This document shows positions 40,979-48,956 of a stretch of DNA of 64,000 bases, piece after piece. Made by a program: the position numbers and the translations under genes. The notes below the pieces were generated by a model. It was not told the DNA's origin. It saw only the letters and a list, made by a program, of their open reading frames with translations, and ran no database searches. This DNA comes from Sphingopyxis sp. H115. GTDB taxonomy: Bacteria; Pseudomonadota; Alphaproteobacteria; Sphingomonadales; Sphingomonadaceae. Position 1 is the stretch's first letter, and each line of letters opens with the position of its first letter. The stretch spans positions 1-64,000 of the forward strand of contig NZ_LNSA01000002.1 of the NCBI RefSeq assembly GCF_001468465.1. Direction: 5' to 3'.

Positions 40979-43270
40979 GTGCCCATTCCGGTGAAAAGTC
41001 TGATGATCAGCTGGCGAAGCATCGCATTGTCGGTGTTTCTCAGCCTTGTCGTGGGCTTTTCCGGCATCGGCATTCCGCTCGACCGGATTCTCGGCGCGGC
41101 GGCGGCGAATTTCGCCAGTCGTCCCGTTTCAGGCGATATCGTCGTTGTCGCGCTCGACGACCAAACTCTTACCGATTCGCCGAACGGCAGTTTTTCCATG
41201 ACGCAATATGCGCGGGTCGTCGAAGCAATCGACGAAGCGGGCGCAAAGCGCCTGTTCGTCGATTTCTATTTCGACCGCCGCGAAAAGGACCGCGATTTTT
41301 CGCGTTTCACGACCGCCATTCGGCGGATGGGCGACCGCGCGGTGCTCGCTGTCGCGACAAAATCGGTGCCGGGAACGGGCCGCAACCGCTCGATCTTCCC
41401 CAGTCCGGCATTTGGCACGGCCGCAAAGCGGGCGAGCATCGCTTGGGACGACGAGTTTTGGCAGGTCTGGCGTTTGCCCAAGGCTTATGTCGCGGACGGG
41501 CAATTGCTGCCCAGCTTTGCGTCGTTGCTCGCCGGCAAGCCCGGCAATCGCGCGGAGCTATTTCACCTCGATTTTTCTTACGACACCGCGAGTATCAAAC
41601 AATATAGCGCCAGCGACCTGCTCTCGGGATCAGTTGGCGCAAAGCAGCTGGCGGGCAAGGACGTGATCTTTGCGCCCACCGCCTCGACCTTTCAGGATGC
41701 CTACTATCTTCCCGGCAACAATCAGGTTCCCGGCGCCTATATCCATGTAATCGGCGGCGAAACGCTCAAACGTGGCAATCCGGTCGATATCGGCTGGTGG
41801 CCTGCACTTGTCTTCATCGCCGCATGGTTGGGAATTGCATTGCTACCCCCATTTCAGCGGTGGTTTTCCTGGGCGGCGCTTGCGGCGGTCGCGATACTTG
41901 TGATCGGCCAAGCTATTTTGTCTACGATGCTGGTCACCCTGTCGATTGCGCCTGCCTCCTTTTTCGCGGCGGCCGTCAGCGCGAATGTGTCGCGCAAACG
42001 CCGGCGCTTTTCGGCCCAGCGCGAGAATCCGCTTTCGGGCCTGCCCAATTTCGAAGCGCTCCGGTCGCAGCCCGCGTTCGGCAGCGCGACCGTGATCGCG
42101 GCGAAAGTCGTCAATTTCGAGGATCTCGCCGCCTTCATCCCCGGCGACGGGATCGGCAAGCTCGTCGAACAAGTCACCCGCCGCCTCCAGCTGGCTTCGC
42201 AGGGCACCACGCTCCACCACGATCTCGACGGCACCTTCGCCTGGCTCGTCCCCTATTATCAGCACAGCCAGATCGAGGGACAGCTGGCGGGCCTCGCCGC
42301 GCTGTTCAACGCGCCGCTGACGATCGGCGAGCTGCGCGTCGATGTCGCGATCGCCTTCGGGGTCAACGATGAATTCGAAGGCTCGAACGCGCAGCGCCTC
42401 GCCGCGGCGCTCGTCGCCGCCGAACGCGCGATCCGCACGCGGTCGCTGTGGACCAAATATACCTCGCGCCAGAAAGAGGATGCCGGCTGGCAGCTCTCCT
42501 TCCACTCGCAGCTTGAAGATGCGCTGACCGGCGGCGACATCTGGGTCGCCTTCCAGCCGCAATATCAGATCGCGACGCGGCAGCTCGTCGGGGTCGAGGC
42601 GCTTGCGCGCTGGACGCACCCGACGCGCGGACCGATCCCGCCCGACGAATTCATCGTGCAGGCCGAAAAGAGCCAGGACATCTATCGCCTCACGCTCTTC
42701 GTGATGGATCAGGCGATCCGGTCGGCGGCGCAGCTTCGCGACCGCGGCATGCCGATCAACATGTCGGTCAACCTGTCGGCGACGCTGCTCGATCACAGCG
42801 ACCTCGTCGGCACGATCCGCGTCATGCTGACCGCGCATCACCTGCCGCCCGAGGCGCTGACGATCGAGATCACCGAAACCGCGCAGATCGAAAACAGCCG
42901 CCAGGCGCGCCAGACGCTCGCGCAGCTGCGCCGGACGGGCATCCGCCTGTCGATCGACGATTATGGCACCGGCCAGTCGAACCTCGAATATCTGACCGAG
43001 ATCGAGGCCGACGAAATCAAGATCGACAAGCGATTCGTGATGACGATGCGCGATTCGCAGCGGAACCTCGAAGTCGTTAAATCGACGATCGATCTGGCGC
43101 ACCGTCTCGGCGCCGTCGCGGTTGCAGAAGGCATCGAGGATGCCGAAACCATGACGCTGCTCGCCGACCTCGGCTGCGATGTCGGACAGGGTTATCATCT
43201 TGGAAAACCCCAACTGTTTTCCGAATTGACCGCGACCCTCACCGCGATTCCCCATAACCGCACCGCATAA
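40979..43270 (+). CDS. CHASE2 - degenerate GGDEF - EAL cyclic-di-GMP phosphodiesterase
   Basis: The 763-residue protein starts at a GTG (40979) six bases after CTGGAG. A periplasmic CHASE2 sensor (about 30-265) is held by an N-terminal helix and three more helices (about 270-340). A GGDEF-like domain follows (about 350-490) but has lost the GGDEF site (it reads HHDLDGTF). The C-terminal EAL domain (about 505-755) looks catalytic, with the variant VEALARW, SVNLSA, EITETAQIE, DDYGTG, KIDKRFV and AEGIED. It should hydrolyse c-di-GMP. The in-frame TTG at 40964 is an alternative start. Confidence 0.88.
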   Translation: MPIPVKSLMISWRSIALSVFLSLVVGFSGIGIPLDRILGAAAANFASRPVSGDIVVVALDDQTLTDSPNGSFSMTQYARVVEAIDEAGAKRLFVDFYFDRREKDRDFSRFTTAIRRMGDRAVLAVATKSVPGTGRNRSIFPSPAFGTAAKRASIAWDDEFWQVWRLPKAYVADGQLLPSFASLLAGKPGNRAELFHLDFSYDTASIKQYSASDLLSGSVGAKQLAGKDVIFAPTASTFQDAYYLPGNNQVPGAYIHVIGGETLKRGNPVDIGWWPALVFIAAWLGIALLPPFQRWFSWAALAAVAILVIGQAILSTMLVTLSIAPASFFAAAVSANVSRKRRRFSAQRENPLSGLPNFEALRSQPAFGSATVIAAKVVNFEDLAAFIPGDGIGKLVEQVTRRLQLASQGTTLHHDLDGTFAWLVPYYQHSQIEGQLAGLAALFNAPLTIGELRVDVAIAFGVNDEFEGSNAQRLAAALVAAERAIRTRSLWTKYTSRQKEDAGWQLSFHSQLEDALTGGDIWVAFQPQYQIATRQLVGVEALARWTHPTRGPIPPDEFIVQAEKSQDIYRLTLFVMDQAIRSAAQLRDRGMPINMSVNLSATLLDHSDLVGTIRVMLTAHHLPPEALTIEITETAQIENSRQARQTLAQLRRTGIRLSIDDYGTGQSNLEYLTEIEADEIKIDKRFVMTMRDSQRNLEVVKSTIDLAHRLGAVAVAEGIEDAETMTLLADLGCDVGQGYHLGKPQLFSELTATLTAIPHNRTA

Positions 43271-43297
43271 CTGCCAGATTGGCGGCAATTTTTATAG

Positions 43298-43329
43298 TTA
43301 AGACTCGATTTACCTTATTAATTAAGGTA
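43298..43329 (+). promoter_or_regulatory. Candidate regulatory region of the micro-ORF: CtrA-like site, GANTC and inverted repeat
   Basis: TTAA at 43298-43301, 7 bases, then TTTA at 43309-43312 resembles the CtrA box TTAA-N7-TTAA. GACTC at 43302-43306 is a GANTC (CcrM) site. TACCTTA at 43311-43317 and TAAGGTA at 43323-43329 are perfect inverted arms. The stretch is AT-rich and lies 50-80 bases before the micro-ORF. The protein that binds is inferred, not shown. Confidence 0.4.
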
Positions 43330-43378
43330 TATGCGCTGTTAACTGTTCCGTATGGGCAGTGCCAACAGGAGATCTGAA

Positions 43379-43441
43379 ATGGGTTGGTTTTGGAAATTTC
43401 TGGGCGGCGCCGGCACGCAAAGCGGCGGCGGTCAAGCCTAA
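43379..43441 (+). CDS. 20-residue Trp-rich micro-ORF
   Basis: The ATG at 43379 is preceded by AGGAG with 7 bases of spacing and reads MGWFWKFLGGAGTQSGGGQA before TAA. A strong Rho-independent terminator begins 22 bases after the stop, so the gene looks like a complete short transcription unit. The first half is hydrophobic and aromatic with one Lys, and the second half is Gly/Gln-rich. I do not recognise the peptide. It could be a membrane-associated small protein, a leader peptide or a signalling peptide. It lies in the 700-base gap between the EAL protein and nrdA. Confidence 0.6.
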   Translation: MGWFWKFLGGAGTQSGGGQA

Positions 43442-43463
43442 CTCGGAAACGAATTGAAGGAGA

Positions 43464-43495
43464 GGGCTCCGGCATCGCCGGGGCCCTTTCTTTTT
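43464..43495 (+). terminator. Rho-independent terminator of the micro-ORF
   Basis: GGGC-T-CCGGC (43464-43473) pairs with GCCGG-G-GCCC (43477-43486) around a 3-base loop, and is followed by TTTCTTTTT. Confidence 0.8.
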
Positions 43496-43776
43496 GTCCG
43501 CCGCGCGCCGACGGCCATCTGCGGGGGTCATCGGCCGAAGCTGCGCGACAGCGTTCATCGGCGCCCTGCCGCCGGCGTTCAGGCATTCAAAAAATATGGA
43601 GCCCACGCCGTGTGCGCCGCATCCCGTGCAAAGCCGCGGAAAGGCTGGCGCGGCGCCCGATCGCCCGGGCACCCGCCGCGACGAGACGAATCAAAATATC
43701 GACGAGTTGAGTCCCCGAACTGTCATTTACCGTCTTGCATCGTTGCGCCGACGTGGCACTATAGGTGGTGGGTCAG

Positions 43777-43887
43777 CCACGGGGGCACCCCAATAAATTG
43801 TATCAGGCCGTAAGTGGCGGATTTCCGTCGTCCATCGCACATGGGCGCGGAAAAACCCTTGCTGCGCCCAAAAAAAGTGCCCCGTGG
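43777..43887 (+). promoter_or_regulatory. Structured leader upstream of nrdA
   Basis: CCACGGGGGCAC (43777-43788) can pair with GTGCCCCGTGG (43877-43887) with one bulged G, closing a 110-base domain. Inside it TGGGCGC (43842-43848) pairs with GCGCCCA (43864-43870). A possible promoter (TTGCAT at 43736, CTATAG at about 43760) lies just before, so the domain would be in the nrd transcript's 5' end. Two GANTC sites (43688, 43709) lie upstream of that. No known riboswitch was recognised, and an adenosylcobalamin box was not found. The remaining 43496-43950 sequence holds no gene that I can support. Confidence 0.4.
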
Positions 43888-43981
43888 ACGGGTTTAGATG
43901 CTAGGATCGGGGCTTCGCCCTGAGTCGAACAAGACAGGAACAGAGCGCACGATGTGCGCGGTCAGATCGGGGGCGAATAAG

Positions 43982-45934
43982 ATGGATTTTCGGGAAAGCG
44001 AACGGGTGGAGACGAGCGACGTGGCGACGGTGGAACTGACGAAAAATGACGCTCCGGCAGCTCCCGAATCGAAGGGCGAATCGATCGCAGACGCGAAGCC
44101 CGCGGCGAAGCTCAACGACGGCAGCGAGCCCAAGGTGCACGCGCGCCGCTTTGCCATCGTGACCGACGCGAGCCGCGACGCGCTGCTCACCGACTTCGGC
44201 AAGGAAACGCTGCAGGACCGCTATCTGCTGCCCGGCGAATCGTACCAGGACCTCTTCGCGCGCGTCGCCGACGCCTATGCCGACGATCAGGATCATGCGC
44301 AGCGCCTCTACGACTATATCTCGAAGCTGTGGTTCATGCCCGCGACCCCCGTTCTCTCGAACGGCGGCACCGGCCGCGGTCTGCCGATCAGCTGCTACCT
44401 CAATTCGGTCGACGACAGCCTTGAGGGCATCGTCGGCACGTGGAACGAGAATGTCTGGCTCGCGAGCCGCGGCGGCGGCATCGGCACCTATTGGGGCGCG
44501 GTGCGCGGCATCGGCGAACCCGTCGGCCTCAACGGCAAGACCAGCGGCATCATTCCCTTCGTCCGCGTGATGGACTCGCTCACTCTCGCGATTTCGCAGG
44601 GCTCGCTCCGCCGCGGTTCGGCCGCCTGCTATCTCGACATCTCGCACCCCGAGATCGAGGAGTTCCTCGAGGTCCGCAAACCCTCGGGCGACTTCAACCG
44701 CAAGGCTTTGAACCTCCACCACGGCGTCCTGATCACCGACGAGTTCATGGAAGCCGTCCGCGACGGCAAGGAATTCGACCTTCGTTCGCCGAAGGACCAG
44801 AGCGTCCGCGGCACCGTCGACGCGCGCTCGCTCTTCCAGAAGCTCGTCGAGACGCGCCTTGCGACGGGCGAGCCCTACATCATCTTCATCGACCAGGTGA
44901 ACCGCATGATGCCCAAGCATCACCGCGACCTGGGGCTCAAGGTCACCACCTCGAACCTCTGCTCCGAAATCACCCTGCCGACCGGCCGCGACCATCTCGG
45001 CAACGATCGCACCGCGGTCTGCTGCCTCTCGTCGCTCAACCTCGAAACCTGGGACGAGTGGAACGGCGACAAGCGCTTCATCGAGGATGTCATGCGCATG
45101 CTCGACAACGTCCTGCAGGATTATATCGACCGCGCCCCGCCCGAAATGGCGCGCGCCAAATATAGCGCCAGCCGCGAACGCTCGGTCGGTCTCGGCGTCA
45201 TGGGCTTCCACAGCTTCCTTCAGGCGCGCGGCCTGCCGTTCGAAGGCGCGATGGCAAAATCCTCGAACCTGCGCGTCTTCAAGCATATCCGCGCGCAGGT
45301 CGACGCCGCCTCGATGCTCCTCGCGAACGAGCGCGGCCCCTGCCCCGATGCCGCCGATCAGGGCGTGATGGAACGCTTCAGCTGCAAGATGGCGATCGCG
45401 CCGACCGCGTCGATCAGCATCATCTGCGGCGGCACCAGCGCGTGCATCGAGCCGATCCCGGCGAACATCTACACGCACAAGACGCTCTCGGGCAGCTTCT
45501 CGATCCGCAACCCGCATCTCGAAGCGCTGCTCGTCGACAAGGCGAAGAACAGCGACGCGATCTGGAACTCGATCCTCGAGCGCGGCGGCAGCGTCCAGCA
45601 CCTCGACTTCCTGACGCAGGACGAAAAGGATGTGTTCAAGACCAGCTTCGAGATCGACCAGCGCTGGCTGCTCGAACTCGCCGCCGACCGCACGCCCTAT
45701 ATCGATCAGGCCGCGAGCCTGAACCTGTTCATCCCCGCCGACGTCGAGAAGTGGGACCTGCTCATGCTCCACTACCGCGCGTGGGAGCTCGGCATCAAAT
45801 CGCTCTATTATCTCCGCTCGAAATCGGTGCAGCGCGCCGGCTTCGCGGGCGGGGTCGAAGCCGACAACACGTCGGAAGCCCCGAAATATGAGCTGCAGAC
45901 CACCGATTATGACGAGTGCCTGGCTTGTCAGTAA
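43982..45934 (+). CDS. nrdA: Class I ribonucleotide reductase, alpha subunit
   Basis: The 650-residue protein is the large subunit of an aerobic class I ribonucleotide reductase. It has the substrate-site Cys in PISCYLNSVDDS, the paired NLCSEITLPT region, the loop ASISIICGGTSACIEPI and the C-terminal redox tail CLACQ. No typical N-terminal ATP-cone is obvious. It makes deoxynucleotides from nucleoside diphosphates with the NrdB subunit. The ATG at 43982 is the chosen start; ATGs at 43951 and others extend it. The stop overlaps the small membrane gene. Confidence 0.92.
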   Translation: MDFRESERVETSDVATVELTKNDAPAAPESKGESIADAKPAAKLNDGSEPKVHARRFAIVTDASRDALLTDFGKETLQDRYLLPGESYQDLFARVADAYADDQDHAQRLYDYISKLWFMPATPVLSNGGTGRGLPISCYLNSVDDSLEGIVGTWNENVWLASRGGGIGTYWGAVRGIGEPVGLNGKTSGIIPFVRVMDSLTLAISQGSLRRGSAACYLDISHPEIEEFLEVRKPSGDFNRKALNLHHGVLITDEFMEAVRDGKEFDLRSPKDQSVRGTVDARSLFQKLVETRLATGEPYIIFIDQVNRMMPKHHRDLGLKVTTSNLCSEITLPTGRDHLGNDRTAVCCLSSLNLETWDEWNGDKRFIEDVMRMLDNVLQDYIDRAPPEMARAKYSASRERSVGLGVMGFHSFLQARGLPFEGAMAKSSNLRVFKHIRAQVDAASMLLANERGPCPDAADQGVMERFSCKMAIAPTASISIICGGTSACIEPIPANIYTHKTLSGSFSIRNPHLEALLVDKAKNSDAIWNSILERGGSVQHLDFLTQDEKDVFKTSFEIDQRWLLELAADRTPYIDQAASLNLFIPADVEKWDLLMLHYRAWELGIKSLYYLRSKSVQRAGFAGGVEADNTSEAPKYELQTTDYDECLACQ

Positions 45935-46266
45935 AGAGCTTCTTCGCCGACGCTTTTGGGATCACGCAGCTGCGTGAAAGCCACAAAACGCTCGGCGGGG
46001 GAAAGTTCTGGACTCTGATGGGTGCGACACTGGCCTATATCGCCATTGGTTCTACGCTGAGCATAATGGCGGTCTGGCCCGGCAACTGCGACCATGAGGG
46101 TCGTCGGCTCACAGGGTTCTTTAAGCAATTCAACTGCAGCCCCGACCTGCTTTCCGGGGGCGCAGTCGAAATAGGTCTGTTTGTCTGGCTTTGGTCGCTT
46201 CCGACGATCGGTATCGTCGTGGTGGCATGGTCCTGGATCAATCATTTTCAGCGCAAACGCGCTTGA
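45916..46266 (+). CDS. Two-helix membrane protein encoded between nrdA and nrdB
   Basis: The 116-residue frame starts at a GTG (45916) that overlaps nrdA by 19 bases (TTG at 45925 is an alternative). It has two transmembrane segments (about 31-54 and 84-108), a loop with Cys58 and Cys74 that would face the periplasm, and a basic C terminus (QRKRA). GC content is visibly lower than in nrdA and nrdB. I do not recognise a family. It sits in the nrd operon, 21 bases before nrdB, so it should be expressed with reductase. It could also be an insertion with no role in nucleotide reduction. Confidence 0.6.
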   Translation: MPGLSVKSFFADAFGITQLRESHKTLGGGKFWTLMGATLAYIAIGSTLSIMAVWPGNCDHEGRRLTGFFKQFNCSPDLLSGGAVEIGLFVWLWSLPTIGIVVVAWSWINHFQRKRA

Positions 46267-46287
46267 ACGACGTAGTGGAGTAAGTAG

Positions 46288-47352
46288 ATGCCCCTTCTAG
46301 AAGCCCGCAAAACCTACAAGCCCTTCGAATATCCCTGGGCGTTCGATTTCTGGAAGCGCCAGCAGCAGATCCACTGGGTGCCCGAGGAAGTGCCGCTGGG
46401 CGAGGATTGCCGCGACTGGGCGCAGAAGATCAGCGACCATGAACGCAACCTGCTCACGCAGATTTTCCGCTTCTTCACCCAGGCCGATATCGAGGTGCAG
46501 GATTGCTACCACGAAAAATATGGCAGCGTGTTCAAGCCGACCGAGATCAAGATGATGCTGACCGCGTTCAGCAACATGGAAACGGTGCATATCGCGGCGT
46601 ACAGCCACCTGCTCGACACGATCGGCATGCCCGAAAGCGAATATGGCATGTTCCTCGAATATGACGAGATGCGCGCCAAGCACGACTATATGGGCACCTT
46701 CGGCGTCGAAACCGACGAGGATATCGCGCGCACCCTCGCGATGTTCGGCGGCTTTACCGAGGGGCTTCAGCTCTTCGCCAGCTTCGCGATGCTGATGAAC
46801 TTCCCGCGCTTCAACAAGATGAAGGGCATGGGCCAGATCGTCAGCTGGTCGATCCGCGACGAAAGCCTGCACTGCGAAGGCATCATCAAGCTGTTCCACA
46901 CCTTCACCAAGGAACGCGGCTGCCTGACCAAGGCGGTGAAGGAAGACATCATCGACACCTGCCAGAAAACGGTGCGGCTCGAGGATGCGTTCATCGACCT
47001 CGCGTTCGAACAGGGCCCCGTCCCCGGCATGACGCCCAAGGAGATCAAGCGCTACATCCGCTACATCGCCGACTGGCGCCTGGGCCAGCTCGGGTTCCAG
47101 CCGATCTACATGATCGACGAGCACCCGCTCCCCTGGCTCGCCCCGCTGCTGAACGGCGTCGAGCACGCCAACTTCTTCGAAACGCGCGCGACCGAATATT
47201 CGAAGGGCGCGACGCGCGGCGACTGGAACACCGTCTGGTCGAGCTTCGACAGCCGCAAGAAGGCCAAGACCAGCGACGACCCCGCCCCCGCGGCCGACGC
47301 CGAAAACGACGGCGAGGACATGTTCGCCAAAGCAGGGATTGCCGCGGAGTAA
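46288..47352 (+). CDS. nrdB: Class I ribonucleotide reductase, beta subunit
   Basis: The 354-residue protein is the di-iron radical-bearing subunit. The segment METVHIAAYSHLL holds Glu98, His101 and the probable radical Tyr105 (matching the Glu-x2-His-x3-Tyr spacing around E. coli Tyr122). A second ligand block is DESLHCEGI. A C-terminal tail rich in Asp/Ala leads to the NrdA-binding end. GGAG lies about 10 bases before the ATG. It acts with NrdA. Confidence 0.93.
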   Translation: MPLLEARKTYKPFEYPWAFDFWKRQQQIHWVPEEVPLGEDCRDWAQKISDHERNLLTQIFRFFTQADIEVQDCYHEKYGSVFKPTEIKMMLTAFSNMETVHIAAYSHLLDTIGMPESEYGMFLEYDEMRAKHDYMGTFGVETDEDIARTLAMFGGFTEGLQLFASFAMLMNFPRFNKMKGMGQIVSWSIRDESLHCEGIIKLFHTFTKERGCLTKAVKEDIIDTCQKTVRLEDAFIDLAFEQGPVPGMTPKEIKRYIRYIADWRLGQLGFQPIYMIDEHPLPWLAPLLNGVEHANFFETRATEYSKGATRGDWNTVWSSFDSRKKAKTSDDPAPAADAENDGEDMFAKAGIAAE

Positions 47353-47364
47353 GACAAGCATAAA

Positions 47365-47413
47365 CCCCTCCCGCGTGCGGGAGGGGGTGATCGGAGACCC
47401 GTGGCTCCGATCA
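47365..47413. repeat. Two adjacent hairpins after nrdB
   Basis: CCCCTCCCGC and GCGGGAGGGG (47365-47386) form a perfect palindrome with a 2-base centre. TGATCGGAG and CTCCGATCA (47388-47413) form a second stem. There is no T-run, so a Rho-independent role is doubtful. The first hairpin resembles the near-palindrome in the ligase gene at 8-29. Confidence 0.55.
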
Positions 47414-47501
47414 CGAGACTTACCAGCTTGCTCCCTAGTCGCCGCGGGGAGGGCCAGCAACGCCGCCACCCCCGCGCAACGCAAAAGAGCCAGAGGCCAA
47501 A

Positions 47502-47732
47502 ATGACCGAAAAGAAAAAAGAAAAACTCCTGATCCTCAGCCAGCCGCAGCGCGCGACCCTCGAAGGCCTCTCGAACCGCCGCCCCCAGCTCCCGACCGAC
47601 CCCGTCCGCGACGAACTCGTCACGCTGGGCCTCGTGGTCAAACAGGGCGCCAAATGGGCGCTGACCCCGACGGGCAAGAAAGTGCTGGCGGCGAGCTCGA
47701 ACCGGCGGAATTCGGGCGGGTTTTCGGTTTGA
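47502..47732 (+). CDS. Small hypothetical protein, possibly winged-helix-like
   Basis: The 76-residue protein is Lys-rich at the N terminus, with the pattern RDELVTLGLVVKQGAKWALTPTGKKVLAA, which resembles a winged-helix recognition element with a wing. GAGG precedes the ATG at 47502 by about 5 bases. Function unknown. Confidence 0.6.
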   Translation: MTEKKKEKLLILSQPQRATLEGLSNRRPQLPTDPVRDELVTLGLVVKQGAKWALTPTGKKVLAASSNRRNSGGFSV

Positions 47733-47751
47733 AGGTTGTAGTTTTTCTGAT

Positions 47752-48285
47752 CTAAATGATCGACAAATTCAGAATTCTATTAGTGAAGGCGGCGCCGCTT
47801 ACACCAAACATCTTAGCAAATTTCTGAACCAAGGCATCGTCTTCTAGATCCAAAGTGGCAGGGCACACTTTTCTTACGAAGCGCTCTGGCATTAGTACAC
47901 TAGCGGCAAATGCATTTGCCGAAATCTCGATATCGTCAAAACCTCCGGACGAAATATTATCTCGTCTGAGAACACCCTTGTCCACGTGTACGGTGTTCTT
48001 TAACATTCTCTCGTGCATAATATGATGCCCGAGCTCATGGGCTATAGTAAATCTCTGCCTATTATTGTGATGAAGAACATTATAGACGATATTCTTTTGG
48101 CCACCCTTAATGAATGCCATACCAGATAAATCGTCCTCTAATATCATCGCTTGCAGACGGCATCCCTCTGCCACCGCGATTTCCTTAATCGGTACTGGCA
48201 GCGTCAGACTGGGCCACCTGTCCATAACTTTGTGGGCGGCAGCCTCCCCCGATCGGCGCGCCTTAGAAATTTGCGCAAATGTCAT
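47752..48285 (-). CDS. ImmA/IrrE-family metallopeptidase
   Basis: The 177-residue protein has the zinc-peptidase motif HELGHH and the family's surrounding QRFTIAHELGHHIMHE, with the later Glu/Ile-rich IEISANAFAASVLMP. ImmA proteases cleave a cognate XRE repressor. The gene starts (ATG 48285) two bases after the stop of the XRE gene, so the two are one operon. A start at 48327 inside the XRE gene is possible. The whole segment is clearly lower in GC than its surroundings, which suggests transfer. Confidence 0.85.
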   Translation of the reverse strand: MTFAQISKARRSGEAAAHKVMDRWPSLTLPVPIKEIAVAEGCRLQAMILEDDLSGMAFIKGGQKNIVYNVLHHNNRQRFTIAHELGHHIMHERMLKNTVHVDKGVLRRDNISSGGFDDIEISANAFAASVLMPERFVRKVCPATLDLEDDALVQKFAKMFGVSGAAFTNRILNLSII

Positions 48286-48286
48286 A

Positions 48287-48664
48287 TCAAGAATTTTCAA
48301 CGATTTGAGCGATCGTCGCAGCCTCATTGCGAGACACAGTCGACCCAGAAATTTTCACCGCCTTGGCCTTCCCCTTCAGATCACCAGCAAGCGCGACGTT
48401 CAAAGGCAGAATATCTGATATCGTTTGCATCTTGAGCGCTTGGACGAGCTCGATCGCCTGATGCAACAGCACGCGCTGCCGCCCGGCCTCAATATTCGCA
48501 ATTGATGCCCGGCTAAGGCCAACCAGATTCGCCAACTTTTGCTGGCTAATTTTACGCGCCAACCTTTCGTCCGCCACTCGCTTTCCGAACACGGAATAAA
48601 GATCTGCCTGTTCCACGGAATCTGGGAATAGAGTGTCAAGAGGGAGCATGTCAACCTGACCCAT
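48287..48664 (-). CDS. XRE-family antitoxin/repressor-like regulator
   Basis: The 125-residue protein has a Cro/C1 helix-turn-helix (ISQQKLANLVGLSRASIANI, residues about 39-58), followed by a C-terminal tail that is the likely ImmA target region. It pairs with the downstream ImmA-type gene. A 17-base inverted repeat at 48668-48684 lies at its start and is probably an autoregulatory operator. An ATG at 48685 would place the repeat inside the coding region, so the start at 48664 is preferred. Confidence 0.82.
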   Translation of the reverse strand: MGQVDMLPLDTLFPDSVEQADLYSVFGKRVADERLARKISQQKLANLVGLSRASIANIEAGRQRVLLHQAIELVQALKMQTISDILPLNVALAGDLKGKAKAVKISGSTVSRNEAATIAQIVENS

Positions 48665-48667
48665 TAA

Positions 48668-48684
48668 TGTTTGTGTTACAAACA
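48668..48684. promoter_or_regulatory. Inverted-repeat operator of the XRE gene
   Basis: TGTTTGT, three bases (GTT), then ACAAACA are perfect 7-base arms. It lies just upstream of the preferred XRE start (48664) and would overlap the minus-strand promoter; TTGTCA lies about 20 bases further up. Confidence 0.65.
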
Positions 48685-48768
48685 TATGATTGCATTATTG
48701 ACAATTGGTCGAAGCGATATAGGATCCAATTGTCTCGATTCGGGGCGCAAATCGAAAAGGATTGAAGA

Positions 48769-48945
48769 ATGAAGAATCCCGGAAGTAGCAGCGGCAAAAA
48801 CGGCGGCATCTATCAAGAGGTCGGCCCGCGGGGCGGACGGTACGACAACTATTCGACCGTTCCGGACAATACCCGCCTTCCGCCGACAACCACGCCCGGA
48901 CGCGGATGGACGCAGGTTCGCCGCACGCCCGACAGCAAGCGCTAA
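48769..48945 (+). CDS. YjzC-like small protein (58 residues)
   Basis: ATG at 48769 (AAAGG upstream) gives KNPGSSSGKNGGIYQEVGPR, then TTPGRGWTQVRR near the end. It has the GIYQEVGPRGG and proline-rich pattern of the small YjzC family. It is basic with no Cys. It is divergent from the XRE/ImmA pair and followed 11 bases later by a Cys-rich small gene. Function unknown. Confidence 0.65.
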   Translation: MKNPGSSSGKNGGIYQEVGPRGGRYDNYSTVPDNTRLPPTTTPGRGWTQVRRTPDSKR

Positions 48946-48956
48946 GGAGTGAGGAA

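Noticed and set aside
43777-43950. Adenosylcobalamin riboswitch before nrdA
   Set aside because: Considered because some nrd operons have one, but the B12 box sequence is not found.
43901-45772. 623-codon minus-strand frame over nrdA
   Set aside because: Antisense shadow; nrdA motifs on the plus strand are unambiguous.
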